In this document: piece after piece, positions 24,101 to 35,031 of the stretch
How positions within the stretch are numbered: position 1 is the first letter of the stretch
Layout: each line of letters begins with the position of its first letter
Assembly: GCA_018398765.1 (NCBI GenBank)
Contig: JAHBMJ010003907.1
Location: 8,925-72,924, forward strand
Origin: Chromera velia
Taxonomy: Eukaryota > Sar > Chromeraceae
Length of the DNA stretch: 64,000 nucleotides
Direction: 5' to 3'
The notes under the pieces: generated by a model
The model's input: only the letters and a program-made list of their open reading frames with translations
Database searches by the model: none
What the model was told of the DNA's origin: nothing
Position numbers and translations under genes: made by a program

Positions 24101-27100
24101 CCCCCTGGCCAATCCGCACAGGCCCAGATTGCTGTTCTCTCCCCCCCTCACACCGCACAGCGTCCAGCCACCGAGAACCGAAGTCACGAGGATCCTCTAG
24201 GTCATGGTGGTATGGGAAGAGGGAGAGAGAACGGAGAGCATCTAGGCCGTTCCCATTCCCCCCAGTCGGTTCCTGCCCGTTGCGATGGAAAAGGAAACGG
24301 CGGCGCTGTGTTTGAATTCTCTAATCAGTCGTTGGAGGACCACAGAGAAGCCGCCTCCCAGTCACCAGGCCGTGACATTCGAATACAGCGTGTCACGTCT
24401 GAGTCTTCTTCACCCCCCATTCGGTGCTCCCTCCCCTCAACTCGTCGATGGGCGTTCCCACTTCTTTCCTCGGCTCACGGAGTGGCAGTGTCGGGAGAGG
24501 GAGGGGGGGGCTTCGAGAGGCTCCTCCGTCCCTCTGATTCTTCTGTGAAGGCAGACGGGCAGGGGTGTTTGAGAACCGCAACAGCAGGAGCGGACCTGTC
24601 AGAAAGCCGGACTCAGCAGCAGCATTTAGTCGAGGCATCTGCCGACAGTCACGGTGCTATGGGGCTGTTGGCACTTCCCCCAGGGTTTGTCCTTGCCCGA
24701 TCTGTCAGTGGTTCTTTCTCTGGGCCAGCCTCGGCCTCAGCTCAGCAGTCAACCTACCGCTATCATCAGAGGCTGCTGTCGGACTCGCTGGTCGAAACGA
24801 CAGACACGGTTCCCCGTCCCTCGCACGGGCCAAGAGAGACAGAGGTGGGAGGAGGGCTGGAAGGGGGGAACTGGTTGATGCAACAGATGTCGCATCATGT
24901 CACTCCTGTGCTTGTAGGTCAGGAGAAACAGAGAAAGAAAAATCTAGGGGGGGGGACAGAGACCCTGTTAGGCGATAGGCAAAAGAGAGAAGGGGAAGGA
25001 CAATCGGGGGGAGGGGGGTGGCCGTTGCTGGACCCCGATCTCATTCCGATTCGTCCCGCACGTCGGTCCCAGTTTGGCATCTCCTCGTCAAAGAAAAAGG
25101 AAAGGGAGGGAGAGGAAAGGGAAGAGGGCACTGTGCAGCCTCCACAGCCCCCGTCAGGTCCGAGTCCGGCCTTAGCCGCAGTCCGGCGACAAAGACCGAC
25201 GGAAAGGGAGAGAAAGAGGGAGGCACGCCTGCTTCTCCAGGTGCCCCCCCGTGAGGCTCGCATTGCCCCTAACGAGCTGCCCCATGCAGCTGACTCCTCA
25301 TCCACTTTTCACGGGGAAGAGGACAGCCGGCCGCTCATCGACGTCAGCGGTGTCTCTGATGCAGGTGGTTGGTCAGCACAGGAGGGTGAGAGTGCTTTTG
25401 AGGAAGGGCAGGGAGAGGCAACACAAGGGGACGATTTGTCCGCTCGACGTCTGGTCAGATGTGGGGACTGTGGAAGGAAGTTTGCCCCTGCATCCCTGCG
25501 TGTGCACCGAAAGGCTTGCCGACGTGTGTTCGGCAAATCTCGGCCTCGGTCAGCGGGTGAATGTGTATGTGTGTGTGGGTGTGTGTGTGTGGGTGTGTGT
25601 GGTGTTGCATTATTTTTTCTTTGTTTGTTTGCGTCTTCTCTTCGCTTCTCTTCTCGGCAAAGGCAGGTGTTTGCAGCTCTATTCATCCCGTCTCCAAAAC
25701 TGCTCAATTTGCAGCATAGCACTGCTTATGCAGCCGAATGGTTGTAGCCGTGTTTGGCCGTTATCCATTTGGTTTCTCCTTTCCCGGTCTTCTCTGTCCG
25801 TATGTGTATGATTGCCTTTTTTTGTGTCGTCTCTAATGTATTTGCCTCCTTGCTTCCTTCCTGTCAAACTGTGTGCAGTTTTGACATGCAGAGACGGCGC
25901 ATTGCGGAGCTCCAGCTAGAGCCCTGTGTCGACTACAGCGCGTGGGTGCCGTGTCCCGACTGCCGGACTCTGTTTCCGGATCTGCGCACGATGGGCAACC
26001 ACCGGATATATTGCAAAGCCGTGGTCGGGGAGAGAGAGAAGGAAAAGGAAAAAGAGACGGGTCAAGCACAAGCACTGTCACCGCAGAAGAGTGCTTTGAA
26101 GGGGGGCGGGTCTGGATCCCACGGCCCGACTGACGTTGCAGTGCACACCCCCGAAGGTCCACTTCATTCCAGCAGGAGGAAAACTGCAGCAGTGCCCGCT
26201 TCCTCTTCAGGACCAGCGCAAAATGAGGCCGGTCCAGTCGGGTCTGCGCGTCTCCGCCTTCCTCTGCCTGCTTCGTCGTCTCTCACCAGCAGAACGCGCC
26301 ACCCGTCTCATTTGAGCCCCAAAAGTCCACTGGGGGCCTGTGCTCCTCCATCGTCCGTAAGAAGAAAGAGGGAAGAGGGAGAACGAGAAGAGGGTCTGTC
26401 TGCAGAGAGACAGAAAAGGCCTCCTGAGGCTGCTTCCAGACAGCCTGCAGACGTCTCGGCTCGGCAGCAGCAGCAAGTTGAGAAAGAAAATCACCGCCCA
26501 GAAAGGCGGCCGGATGGAAATGCGGTGATTGCCGTCAGACCGCACGAGAAGGGGGTCGTTTCAATTGCCCCCTCCAACCCTTCCACATTGCCTGTGCCCT
26601 TGTCTGAGAGGAGTCATCATCTCCCTCTTCCAGACAGACAAAGGCCGACGTCAGCTGCTCCTCCTCCGAGAGAAGCAGAGCCTTCCTCTGCGGGCCGACT
26701 GAAGAATGCTCTTTCAGGGGCTCAGGGCTCCCCCAATTTGAAAGAACAATCAGCACGCGGCCTCAGGCGTCGCACCGACACCCCTCCGCCCTCTTCCCCT
26801 GGATCGCCTTCTTCTTCTTCTGCACACTCACGCTCAGGTCGTCGCGACTTGCCGTCTCCGTCTCCGTCTCCGTCTCTGCACGGAGAGCGAGAGTCTGTGG
26901 ACAGATTGCAGCAGAATCAGGCAGAGAAAGAAGAAAGGAGGAAGATGGAAAAGAGGCATAAAGAAAGGCAGGAAGAAAGAGAAGAGTTTCATCCGAGAGA
27001 GAGGGTCCCACTGCAGACACTCCCATCCGACACTCCCAGATGCCAGACGCCTGAAGGAGGAGCACGAGTGGCAGAGAGAGGGCGTGGAAGAAGGAGAGCG

Positions 27101-27734
27101 TGTAGAGGGGCGGAAAGGGGCCTTCCCCTTTCAACGTCGCGTTCTGCCCTGGTCTCCCCCACACCTCATGCACCTCTCCCTCATGCCCCGGATGACGCAG
27201 ATGCGGGAGCGGCTCTGCGCGTTCTGGAGGGATTGGATGAAAGACTTGAGAGGTGCGTCGTCAATTCCTTCTAGGTGTTCCTTTGTTTCAATTGATTTCC
27301 TTCCTGTTGCTTATGCTTACATTGCAACAGTTTGACACCGTGTGTTTGTTGTTGAGACATCTTTCGACCCTTCGGCGTGTCTGTGCCAGTTATTCTCCTT
27401 TGAAAACCTTCGCTCCATTCACTTTAACACACTTATGTGAAAATGTGCACTCAGATTCCTTCATTTCGTCTGTAGAGAAGAGAGAGAAATGGAGAAGCGA
27501 GAGAGAGAGAGAGAGCAGAGACCCGAGGGGGGAAGGTCGGAACCCGGACAGAGATTCTGCCAAATTTGCTTTGCGTCCTACTTTCTTCTTCTCTTACAGA
27601 CAAAAAAAACGCTGAGAGATGAAATTTCGTCTTTGACTGTCCTCCTATATTGTTTTTTTGCCTGCTTTCCTCCCAATCTGCCTTTCTTCTCTCTCTCTCT
27701 CTCTCTCTCTCTCTGTACGTGCGTGTGCGTGTGC

Positions 27735-27769
<35 letters not shown>

Positions 27770-29926
27770 GTGCGGGTGTGTGATCGTACCTCACTTGCAT
27801 AGCGATTCCTTTCTTCATCTCAACTTCTCTCCCTCCTCTGTCTGGTCTCTTTTTCCGTTTCCTTTGGAACTTGGACTCGCCTCCCTGCCTCCCTCCCTGC
27901 TTCATTCACGCAGAATGATTCTTTCGGGACGGCGTTCCCTCTCGGGCCCTGCCGAAGGAGAAGGGGACGATCAGGAAGAGAGAGAGGGAAAGACAGAAGA
28001 CACGGGGCGCACCAATTCAGCATCACGCGAGAGGCCCACCGCCACCTCTTCGGGAAAGAGGCGAATGAGCAAGGCAACTCGTGATGGAAGCCCGCCCTCC
28101 TCTCATGACGCAGCAGGTGAAAGGAGAGACGTGTCACCTTCCTCATCTGTGCCGAAGGGGAGAGGGCTGAATGGAAAACAGCAGGTGAGTATTCGAGGGA
28201 GAAGACGAAGACCCCTCCTGACAAGGACAGGAGACAGCAAAGAGAAAGTTGAGAGAAAATGGGGGGACGGATACAGAAGTGAGGAGGACGAGGAACATGC
28301 AGACCCTCGGGAGGGCAGCCGAGGAGGAGGAGGAGGGCGTCGGCATCTCCTCCGAGACACGCGGGGGTTCCTTCGAGGCGACCCCTCTTTTCTCTTTCCT
28401 TTTCAAAGAAACGCCCCGCACGCCTCTGTAGGCCGACAAGGGGGGCGCAGGCAGCGGATTCCGTCTGTTGGTAGGGAAGGGGGAACAGAAGGATCGAAGA
28501 AGGAAGCGAACCTCGTATCCCCCTATGCCTCCATGTCTAGCTCTGTTTACCCCTCTAGGTTCCTTCCTTCGTTTGCGAGGGGCCTTTCTTCTTCCTTCAG
28601 TGCCTCTGTCTCTCCGTCTCCGTCCGTCTCCAGCAGAGCCCCCTCTGTCTCCTCCGTTTGTACAGAAGAAGAAGGGACACTGAAGAGTTCTGTTGCGCAT
28701 GATCCCCTCGTGTCGGTGGGTGGTGCTGAGAGGAAAGTCCATCGACAGCCTGTGCGGGATGTGCGTGGGGGAGCGGGGAAAGAGAAGGAGAGAAGGGGGT
28801 TCAGGTCAGATGCTGCCGACGAAGAGAATCTTCTTCCTCCCACTCAACACATAAATCTTAGAGAGGGAGATGGAAGAGAAGAGAGCGTGCGCTCTCCGAA
28901 GAGAAATCCTGTGCCTCTTGCCTTTTCTACTGTGCACGGCCATACTTCCTCTTCTCCCCTTTCCCCTCCCCCCCCCCGTCTCGGACCTTCTGAGTCCTCC
29001 AAAAGGACTCTCAGGCAGAGTCTCTCTTTGTCTCTGGTCTCGGAGGAGAGACGCTTCCCCCAGGTGTACAACGCTTCTGCGTACACATCCGTCCCGAAGG
29101 GAAGCAGAAGGCGTGGAAGAGGAAGAGAGGAAGAGACAGAAAAGGGACAGCGGGAGACGGATCTCCCCCCAGACAGATCCTCGAAGTGTATCGATTCACA
29201 TTCACGTTCCCGTGCTCTCGTTAGGAGGGAAGCAGAGAGACTGGAGACGGCAGGGAAGGTGGAGAAAACGACTCCTCTCCGTGAACGGACGCATGTTGAC
29301 GTGCCTCCTCTTTCTTCCTTTTCCCCCACGCGCAAAGACTCTACTGCCACATCGGTCTCAGGTGTTGTACCGAGAACGGAGGCACCCACAGGGGAAACTC
29401 AGGTTCATCCGAGGGTCGGGGGGCAGAAGGAGAAGGAGAGCGACACCCCCCCGAGGGGGCAGTACAGGGATGGTGGCAGTGCTCCACCTTCCCCTCTGCC
29501 CCCCTCTGCAGACTCGTCGTCTGCGCACACGGCCAGGAGATTGCGGACCTCGTTGGATTCTCTGGATGAACAGAAAGAGAACATTCGGAGACAGGTCAGT
29601 GAGTGAGTGAGTGAGTGAGGGAGTACAAGAATTATCTGGATCCATCCCATTGCTTTCTTCGTGCACATTCCTTTTTGTATGTTTTCTCTGTGTGTCTTCT
29701 AGGGGCTCTACTCTTTCTGTGTGAAGTTCTGTCAAACATTTGTCAAATAGAATGCGGTTGAAAGTTACCCCCCAGGGCTTCTCTATAGAGTCACCTGTTG
29801 TCTCTTTGTGTTCTCTCCGTTCCCTTTTCCGTCTCTTCTCTTGTATGTTTTCAGATTCAAGAGTGCACCGAGAGGCTGAAGAGGCGGAGGGAACGAATAC
29901 GGCAGGAGAGAGAAGAGGGCAGCTAG
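16875..29926 (+). CDS. Giant protein with three C2HC zinc fingers in disordered sequence
   Basis: Exons 16875-17429, 17797-21098, 21556-25548, 25879-27252, 27914-29594 and 29855-29926 match in phase at every junction. They sum to 3659 codons, giving about 3658 residues. Three short zinc fingers of the ZC2HC1/FAM164 type (C-x2-C-x11/12-H-x3-C) are visible. Finger 1 is CPHCSRGF...HEQMC at about residues 163-182, finger 2 is CGDCGRKF...HRKAC at about 2588-2607, and finger 3 is CPDCRTLF...HRIYC at about 2642-2662. Fingers 2 and 3 sit on either side of one intron. Almost everything else is Ser/Pro/Arg/Glu-rich and probably unstructured, with scattered basic RRGKRRGG-type stretches. The C terminus (ENIRRQIQECTERLKRRRER) looks helical and may form a coiled coil. 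The fingers may bind protein or nucleic acid; the role is unknown. The start MSEDGQLL was chosen as the first ATG of an open exon after the divergent spacer. Confidence 0.82.
17449..17582. repeat. (GATA)n/(GATG)n microsatellite in intron 1 of the zinc-finger giant
   Basis: GATG, GATA and GACA units fill most of the intron just after the 17429 donor. A (TCTG)n run at about 17765-17790 precedes the acceptor. Confidence 0.9.
21129..21175. repeat. (CA)n(GA)n microsatellite beside a splice donor
   Basis: The run begins about 30 bases after the GTCAGT donor at 21099 of the zinc-finger giant. It resembles runs at the same relative place in other introns of the window. Confidence 0.9.
27688..27771. 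repeat. (CT)n/(GT)n microsatellite in intron 4 of the zinc-finger giant
   Basis: A CT run passes into GT repeats between the exon ending at 27252 and the exon starting at 27914. It generates long spurious open frames on both strands. Confidence 0.9.
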
Positions 29927-31875
29927 ACTGGTGGTGCTCCCCCCCTCTGCTCTCTTGACCCCCTCTCTTGACCCTCCCTGAAGGGTTCGAGGGAAGGCGG
30001 GAGGGCCTCGTTGGACGTCCTTTTTCAGAAATGGGAAGGAAGAAAGGAGGGAGGGGGATCAATGCACTGGGTAGCTCGGTCAATCGTTCGATGAGAAGAG
30101 GCGGGAAAAAGCTGGAGAGAAGTTTCATGTGGGGGGGGGGAGGGCGGGCCCATTGCCTTCTACCCAAGCCCGCTTCCGTCCGACGCACCTTGCAGCTTTC
30201 TCTACGTCTTCTTTTTTTAGTTACTCCCCCTCGAATTCCTATCGATCCGCCTCCAATCCTATGTATGCCCGATGCACGGACCCCTTGTTGACGGCATAGT
30301 CATCAACCTAGCCAACCGCCTTGAATGATTGTCCACACTGTTGCTTTCCCGTGTGAATAATTAAGTATGCTTTGGAACTCATCTGTCTTCATCGCAATCG
30401 CATGTGAACAATCCTTCATTCTGTTAATAATTCGATCTGACAAGGTTGCATGGAACTTGATGGATCGACATGTCATGTATGGTCCATTCTACTCTTATAA
30501 TGAGCTATACACTATACGGTTCGGAGTAACCAAATTAGGATAGTAACTTGCACGGCCGTTAGACCGCGGTAACCAGAATCGTGGTTACGGTAATCATGCA
30601 GATCGAGTTACATTGATTACCGTTGTTTTGGTAACCAAAACACTAGTAATCGTTCTTTGAAGCTAGATAAACTAGTGGGTAAATCTAGTATTCCTGCTCG
30701 GAGTTCTCCTCTTCGGCCACACATACATGCAGGACTGTCATACACGGCTGTCATCCTAGCTGTCATCTTTAGCCCTTCCTTGAAACCAGAGAAACTTTGT
30801 TCCTTCTTTTTACATATCGATGGAATCATTTTATCGTGCATGTTAATTTGCGTCAAAAAACTTTTGAAACATTTTTTTTTTGTCGACAATCCGATATCAG
30901 GGGAGGGTAGGGGGGGAGAAGAGCAGATGTGAGGGATGTGGGGGAAGGTGGAATCTGCAACACGCCCTTAACTGCCCAGTAGGGGGACTGTCCACGCTGC
31001 AACATGACGAAGTCAACCGCACATGGGCGAGTTCAGCAGTGGAAGCATACCCCACACGAGCGGTTCACGTAAAGGAGCCGATCATTAGGGAGGAAGGGGA
31101 AGTGCAGGGATGTCCGGCGCTAAGGGGGAACTTCCAAGTCCGGGAGGCCTATGCTCCACAGAGGCTGGCAATTTTCGATACCAGGGTGATAAACCTATAC
31201 GCCGCCTCGAGGGAGAAGGTGACCTGGACTTAAGCCTTCAAAGCAGCAGCAGAAGAAAAGAAGAGGAAACATGGGCAGGCAAGCGCGGACAGAGGGTGCG
31301 ACTTCACCCCACTCGTGAGTGCGGTCGATAGAACGATGGAGGAGGAGGCTAAGATGTTCTTGAAGAGGGTGGCAGAGCGATTGAGTGAGAAAGGGGGGCA
31401 ACACGTGAGCAAGACGTACGGCCAGATCCGAGCCTGACTGCAGATTGCCCACCTGAAAGCGGTAAGCGCATATATTCGGGGGACCAGAGGAGTGCAGGGG
31501 GAGGGCTAGGAGGAAGGAGGAGTAGGCAGTGCGCTGGTCATGACTGAGGGATAGAAAGTACTTAGCAAATGCCGAAGAAGGCATTCGGATAGAGGAGCGT
31601 CAAGTATGAGGTCGCATGAGAGAGAGAGCTAGCAGCGAGAGCAGTAACCAGGACAGAAGGAAGAGAGGAAAGACACATAGGCCAGACGCTAGGAACAAAC
31701 TTTAAGTCAATACCCCTAGTCAATGCCCCCCCCCTTTTTTTTTTGTCGGATGTAGGGGCCCCCAGCTGTCAATTACCCTAGCAATTACCATGGTAGTGAT
31801 AGGGCCCCTGGACCCCCCCAGTTACCAATCGTCGGTTACCAAATTTACGGTAAACAAGGCTACCTTCAAAACCCC
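29927..31875. other. Spacer after the zinc-finger giant
   Basis: No host gene is supported. The first 400 bases are probably 3' UTR and flank. From about 30540 repeated GGTTACC/GGTAACC motifs appear, and similar motifs return at about 31760-31860. They may mark the ends of the decayed retroelement that lies between them. Confidence 0.6.
30890..31510 (+). mobile_element. Retroelement fossil: C-terminal zinc-motif/endonuclease-like remnant
   Basis: The plus strand shows CEGCGGRW followed by HALNCPVGG, then QHDEVNR, a downstream [16 protein letters not shown], and further on [10 protein letters not shown]. This order (CCHC-type knuckle, R/QHD block, EP, D-R-V-x-N, FTPLV) is the C-terminal region I associate with reverse-transcriptase proteins of retroelements in animals and protists. 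Which family it belongs to (LINE-like or tyrosine-recombinase type) I cannot settle. It is broken and old; no RT domain is visible upstream. Confidence 0.6.
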
Positions 31876-31880
31876 CGGTA

Positions 31881-34800
31881 CGCTACGGAGTATGGTGCAG
31901 TGGCTAGCTTGTTGTACGGGGCTCATATGGTATAAGAAGTTCTCTCATGCAAGGTTCTTACTTCTAGATACTTCCTTATGGACTTTTATACGAAGGCTTG
32001 ACTCACTGCTGACTATATGCATGCGCGTAGCTTAATTGCATGGATGCAAATGCGTTCGAACTGTGCGCATCTCAATATGGCCTGACATGCTGCTTCGTGT
32101 ACCATTGCGCGGCTGGCTAGCCTCACAACGTTACGTGCCACCTCCCCCCTGAAGCCACGTCCACGCTGGCTTACATGGAAAACGCAAGTGAATCTTCTTA
32201 TACAACTCTTTTGGGCAATGGAGTGATGATCGTTGATTAGATCATCGCTTTTCCTTATACCTGCGGCATCGTAGAAAACCAAAGATCGTCTTTCTTTTCT
32301 TTTTTTTTCTTTTCTTTCATCTCTCTCATTTCTGTTTTCAGAATTTCCTTTACCTTCTTTTCTGTGGCTCTTCTTCTCTTTCACATCGTCAGCTCATAGT
32401 CCACTCCAGTCAAACAATCACAACAGTTACTCCCAACCACCATCCGTACTGACTCCACCGTATACCCAGTGCATATGCCCCCTCCCCCTTCAAAGCCGCG
32501 TCCATGCTCAGTCAAAGAGAGTGAGACGCGCACGAAAATAACAACAGAGAAAAAAAAAATCAGACGCAAAAGGGCGGAAAACATACATCGACACACAATG
32601 GTTCTTTCGTTCACGGAGTCCACTGCATGCCATAGTACTGCATCTCCCAATCGGTTGGCCCCACAATCACCCCCGTCCCTCTGCCATCTGTTTCGTTTGA
32701 TTCTCTTCCAGCTTAGTACCGCTATTCTAATAGAGATTGTGGACTGATAGAAGGCTGCGCTGAGGTGCGGGTAGTCCACACGCTCCTCATTTGCCGCAAT
32801 GCAGGTCTCACTTCTGGCACACATGGCATCATACCCCCTCCATTTCCATATATCTCCCTGTAAAATGTCTCCTCCATCTGTCCACACCCACGACGTGCCA
32901 AAAATACATACCAGTCTGCAGTGCCAATTCCCTGAACATTTGGGATCAAGTCTTCCCTTCCTAACCAAAAACGAAAAGACACATCCTCCCAATACTTATG
33001 CTGGAGCGGATCATACGGTGGGACTGGCGTCTTTGGTTTTGCATGGGCTGCTCGCCTTCTCTCTTTCTCTTTGTTCTTCGCCTCCGTTCTCTCTTGCCGA
33101 CGCCTGGCCTGACAAGACGGTGTCAAACCATCAGACGAGACTGTTGGTTCCTCCACTCTCTCACTGATTGGAGGCAGAGGAGACCAATGGCTGTCCGTCT
33201 CCTTCTTTTGCCTCACAGCCAGCATTCCCCTTTCGTGCTTTTCCTGCCTCTTTCTCTCTTTCTTTTCTTCGCGCTTTTGTTTCTGTCTCTCTGCTTTCCC
33301 CAGACTCCCACCCCCAAAGTCATTTCCCTGCCCACCTGTCTCCAAACGATTGAGCTGCGGAGACGGGCTATGTGGTCTCTCAGACTGGCAGTGGATTTGC
33401 TCTCTCAATTCCCAACTCCCAACTCTATACAGCGATTCAAACAAGTCTTTTCCCACACCTCCTTCGTCCTTCTTACTCCTTTCGATCCGGCACAGATCCA
33501 TCGGAGCGGGCTCATTTATTTGACCATCCCCTCCGGCAGGAGCCATCACAGAGGAGCTCTGACCGAAATCAAAAGTCGTCTGAGGCGTTGCAAAGAACAC
33601 GCCCCCATCAGAATTGATAATCCCACTCCCCTCTTGCACTTCCCACGTCCCTCTGCCTTCTTTCTGGGACGACTGACTGAAGTCGAACGTCGTACTTGGA
33701 GTTCCAGCGAGTGTGGCTCCCACGGAGCTCACAGGAACACTTCCCTCTCGCACCCCAGACATCTGCACATCTGTTTGCTGCTGCAACTGATTGGAAACGC
33801 CCGACTGCACACAGCTGTGCGGCCTTACGCGAATACCGCCATCGTCCAGTGTGTCTTCGACCCAATCCACATCCTCCTCTCTCACATGGAATTCAGACCC
33901 TGGGGTACCTGGTGGAATAATTCTTCCCTCTCTCTCTGTCCCTCGCTCAGGCCTCCTCTGTTGTTGCGAGCGACTAGAAATCTTTGACTGATTACTGCCA
34001 AAACCTCGCCTGCACGCTTTACCTCTCTCTCCACTTCGATTTGCATTTCCATGTGCGCCTGGAGCCTTGCGCATGCCTTCAGAGAAGATGTTTCTGGGCT
34101 GCTGGACTTTCTGTTTCCTCCCTCTCCCTGCTGAACCTTTTGGGCAACCAGCATTACAGTGCTCAGATGATTGCTGAGACTGCGTTTGCTCTGTCACTTT
34201 TTTCTTCCAGGCCGTCTCTGTTAATCTGCGACTTCTGCGAGTTTTCGGTTTGCCCGTATCGGTGTGTCAAGTCGCATGTTGGACTGCACTCTGCTTCTCA
34301 GAAATCCCAGTTGGTGGACCAGACGGTCTACTAGCTCCTGTGAACTCCAAGAGTCGCTCTGCAATCTCAAACCTTTCCTTCAAGAGGCTCTCACCGTTCG
34401 CTTGCACTTTTCCGTATGGAATGTCCTTAAATTTTTGAAGTTCACATACAAGCGAAAGAAATTTTCCGAAACGTTCCCAGATCGACATCATGATGACCGA
34501 CGTGCTACTGAAGACTTCTGAGAACTTTCCACAAGATAAAATAATGAACTCGTACTTCCGGTTTGTTGTAGTGGTTGCGTGCGTAGTCAGTGTAAGCTGT
34601 GTGCAGCTGCAAAGAGACCTCGCACTGTCAGACAGAGAATGTGTTCACGACGCGAGACGGACGGTCTGCGAACTCCACTGAGGCTGATCGTTTCGTTCTG
34701 CTACCACGCTACGGAGTGTGGTGCAGTGGCTAGCTTGTTGTACGGGGCTCATATGGTATAAGAAGTTCTCTCATGCAAGGTTCTTACTTCTAGATACTTC

Positions 34801-34961
34801 CTTACGGACTTTCATACGAAGGCTTGACTCACTGCTGACTACATGCATGCGCGTAGCTTAATTGCATGGATGCAAATGCGCTCGAACTGCGCGCATCTCG
34901 ATATGGCCTGACATGCTGCTTCGCGTACCGTTGCGCGGTTGGCTAGCCTCACAACATTACG
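31881..34961. mobile_element. 3.1-kb element with 255-bp direct terminal repeats (LTR-like), probably non-autonomous
   Basis: Direct repeats at 31881-32135 and 34707-34961 are equal in length and about 96 percent identical. The element is bounded by a candidate 5-bp target duplication, CGGTA, at 31876-31880 and 34962-34966. That arrangement is typical of LTR retrotransposons, but the termini are not TG..CA and no gag, protease, RT or integrase motif is seen inside. It may be a TRIM/LARD-like non-autonomous relative. The interior holds one long minus-strand open frame (entered separately) and is otherwise not recognisable. All differences between the repeats that I can see are transitions, so the insertion is moderately recent rather than ancient. 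Confidence 0.7.
32722..34197 (-). CDS. Open frame inside the terminal-repeat element, unrecognised
   Basis: A frame of about 490 codons on the minus strand. The N-terminal half is Gln/Ser/Gly/Arg-rich. The middle has two related blocks (STTFDFSQSSQ and QTTFDFGQSSS). Next comes a Lys/Arg/Glu-rich likely helix (RQKQKREEKKERKRQEK). The C terminus has an aromatic segment (YWEDVSFRFWLGREDL). I recognise no domain. It could be an element-encoded protein, a captured host fragment, or chance. A shorter frame on the opposite strand is almost certainly its shadow. First ATG uncertain. Confidence 0.4.
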   Translation of the reverse strand: MTEQTQSQQSSEHCNAGCPKGSAGRGRKQKVQQPRNIFSEGMRKAPGAHGNANRSGERGKACRRGFGSNQSKISSRSQQQRRPERGTEREGRIIPPGTPGSEFHVREEDVDWVEDTLDDGGIRVRPHSCVQSGVSNQLQQQTDVQMSGVREGSVPVSSVGATLAGTPSTTFDFSQSSQKEGRGTWEVQEGSGIINSDGGVFFATPQTTFDFGQSSSVMAPAGGDGQINEPAPMDLCRIERSKKDEGGVGKDLFESLYRVGSWELREQIHCQSERPHSPSPQLNRLETGGQGNDFGGGSLGKAERQKQKREEKKERKRQEKHERGMLAVRQKKETDSHWSPLPPISERVEEPTVSSDGLTPSCQARRRQERTEAKNKEKERRRAAHAKPKTPVPPYDPLQHKYWEDVSFRFWLGREDLIPNVQGIGTADWYVFLARRGCGQMEETFYREIYGNGGGMMPCVPEVRPALRQMRSVWTTRTSAQPSISPQSLLE

Positions 34962-34998
34962 CGGTAGTTACTCCTATATACATATTTGCATGAGGCTG

Positions 34999-35031
<33 letters not shown>

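Noticed and set aside
27489-27913. N-terminal extension of the 27914 exon frame
   Set aside because: It runs through CT/GT microsatellite; a phase-matched acceptor at 27913 shows this is intron.
32998-33987. Plus-strand 329-codon frame in the terminal-repeat element
   Set aside because: Antisense to the longer minus-strand frame and compositionally its mirror; no recognisable features.
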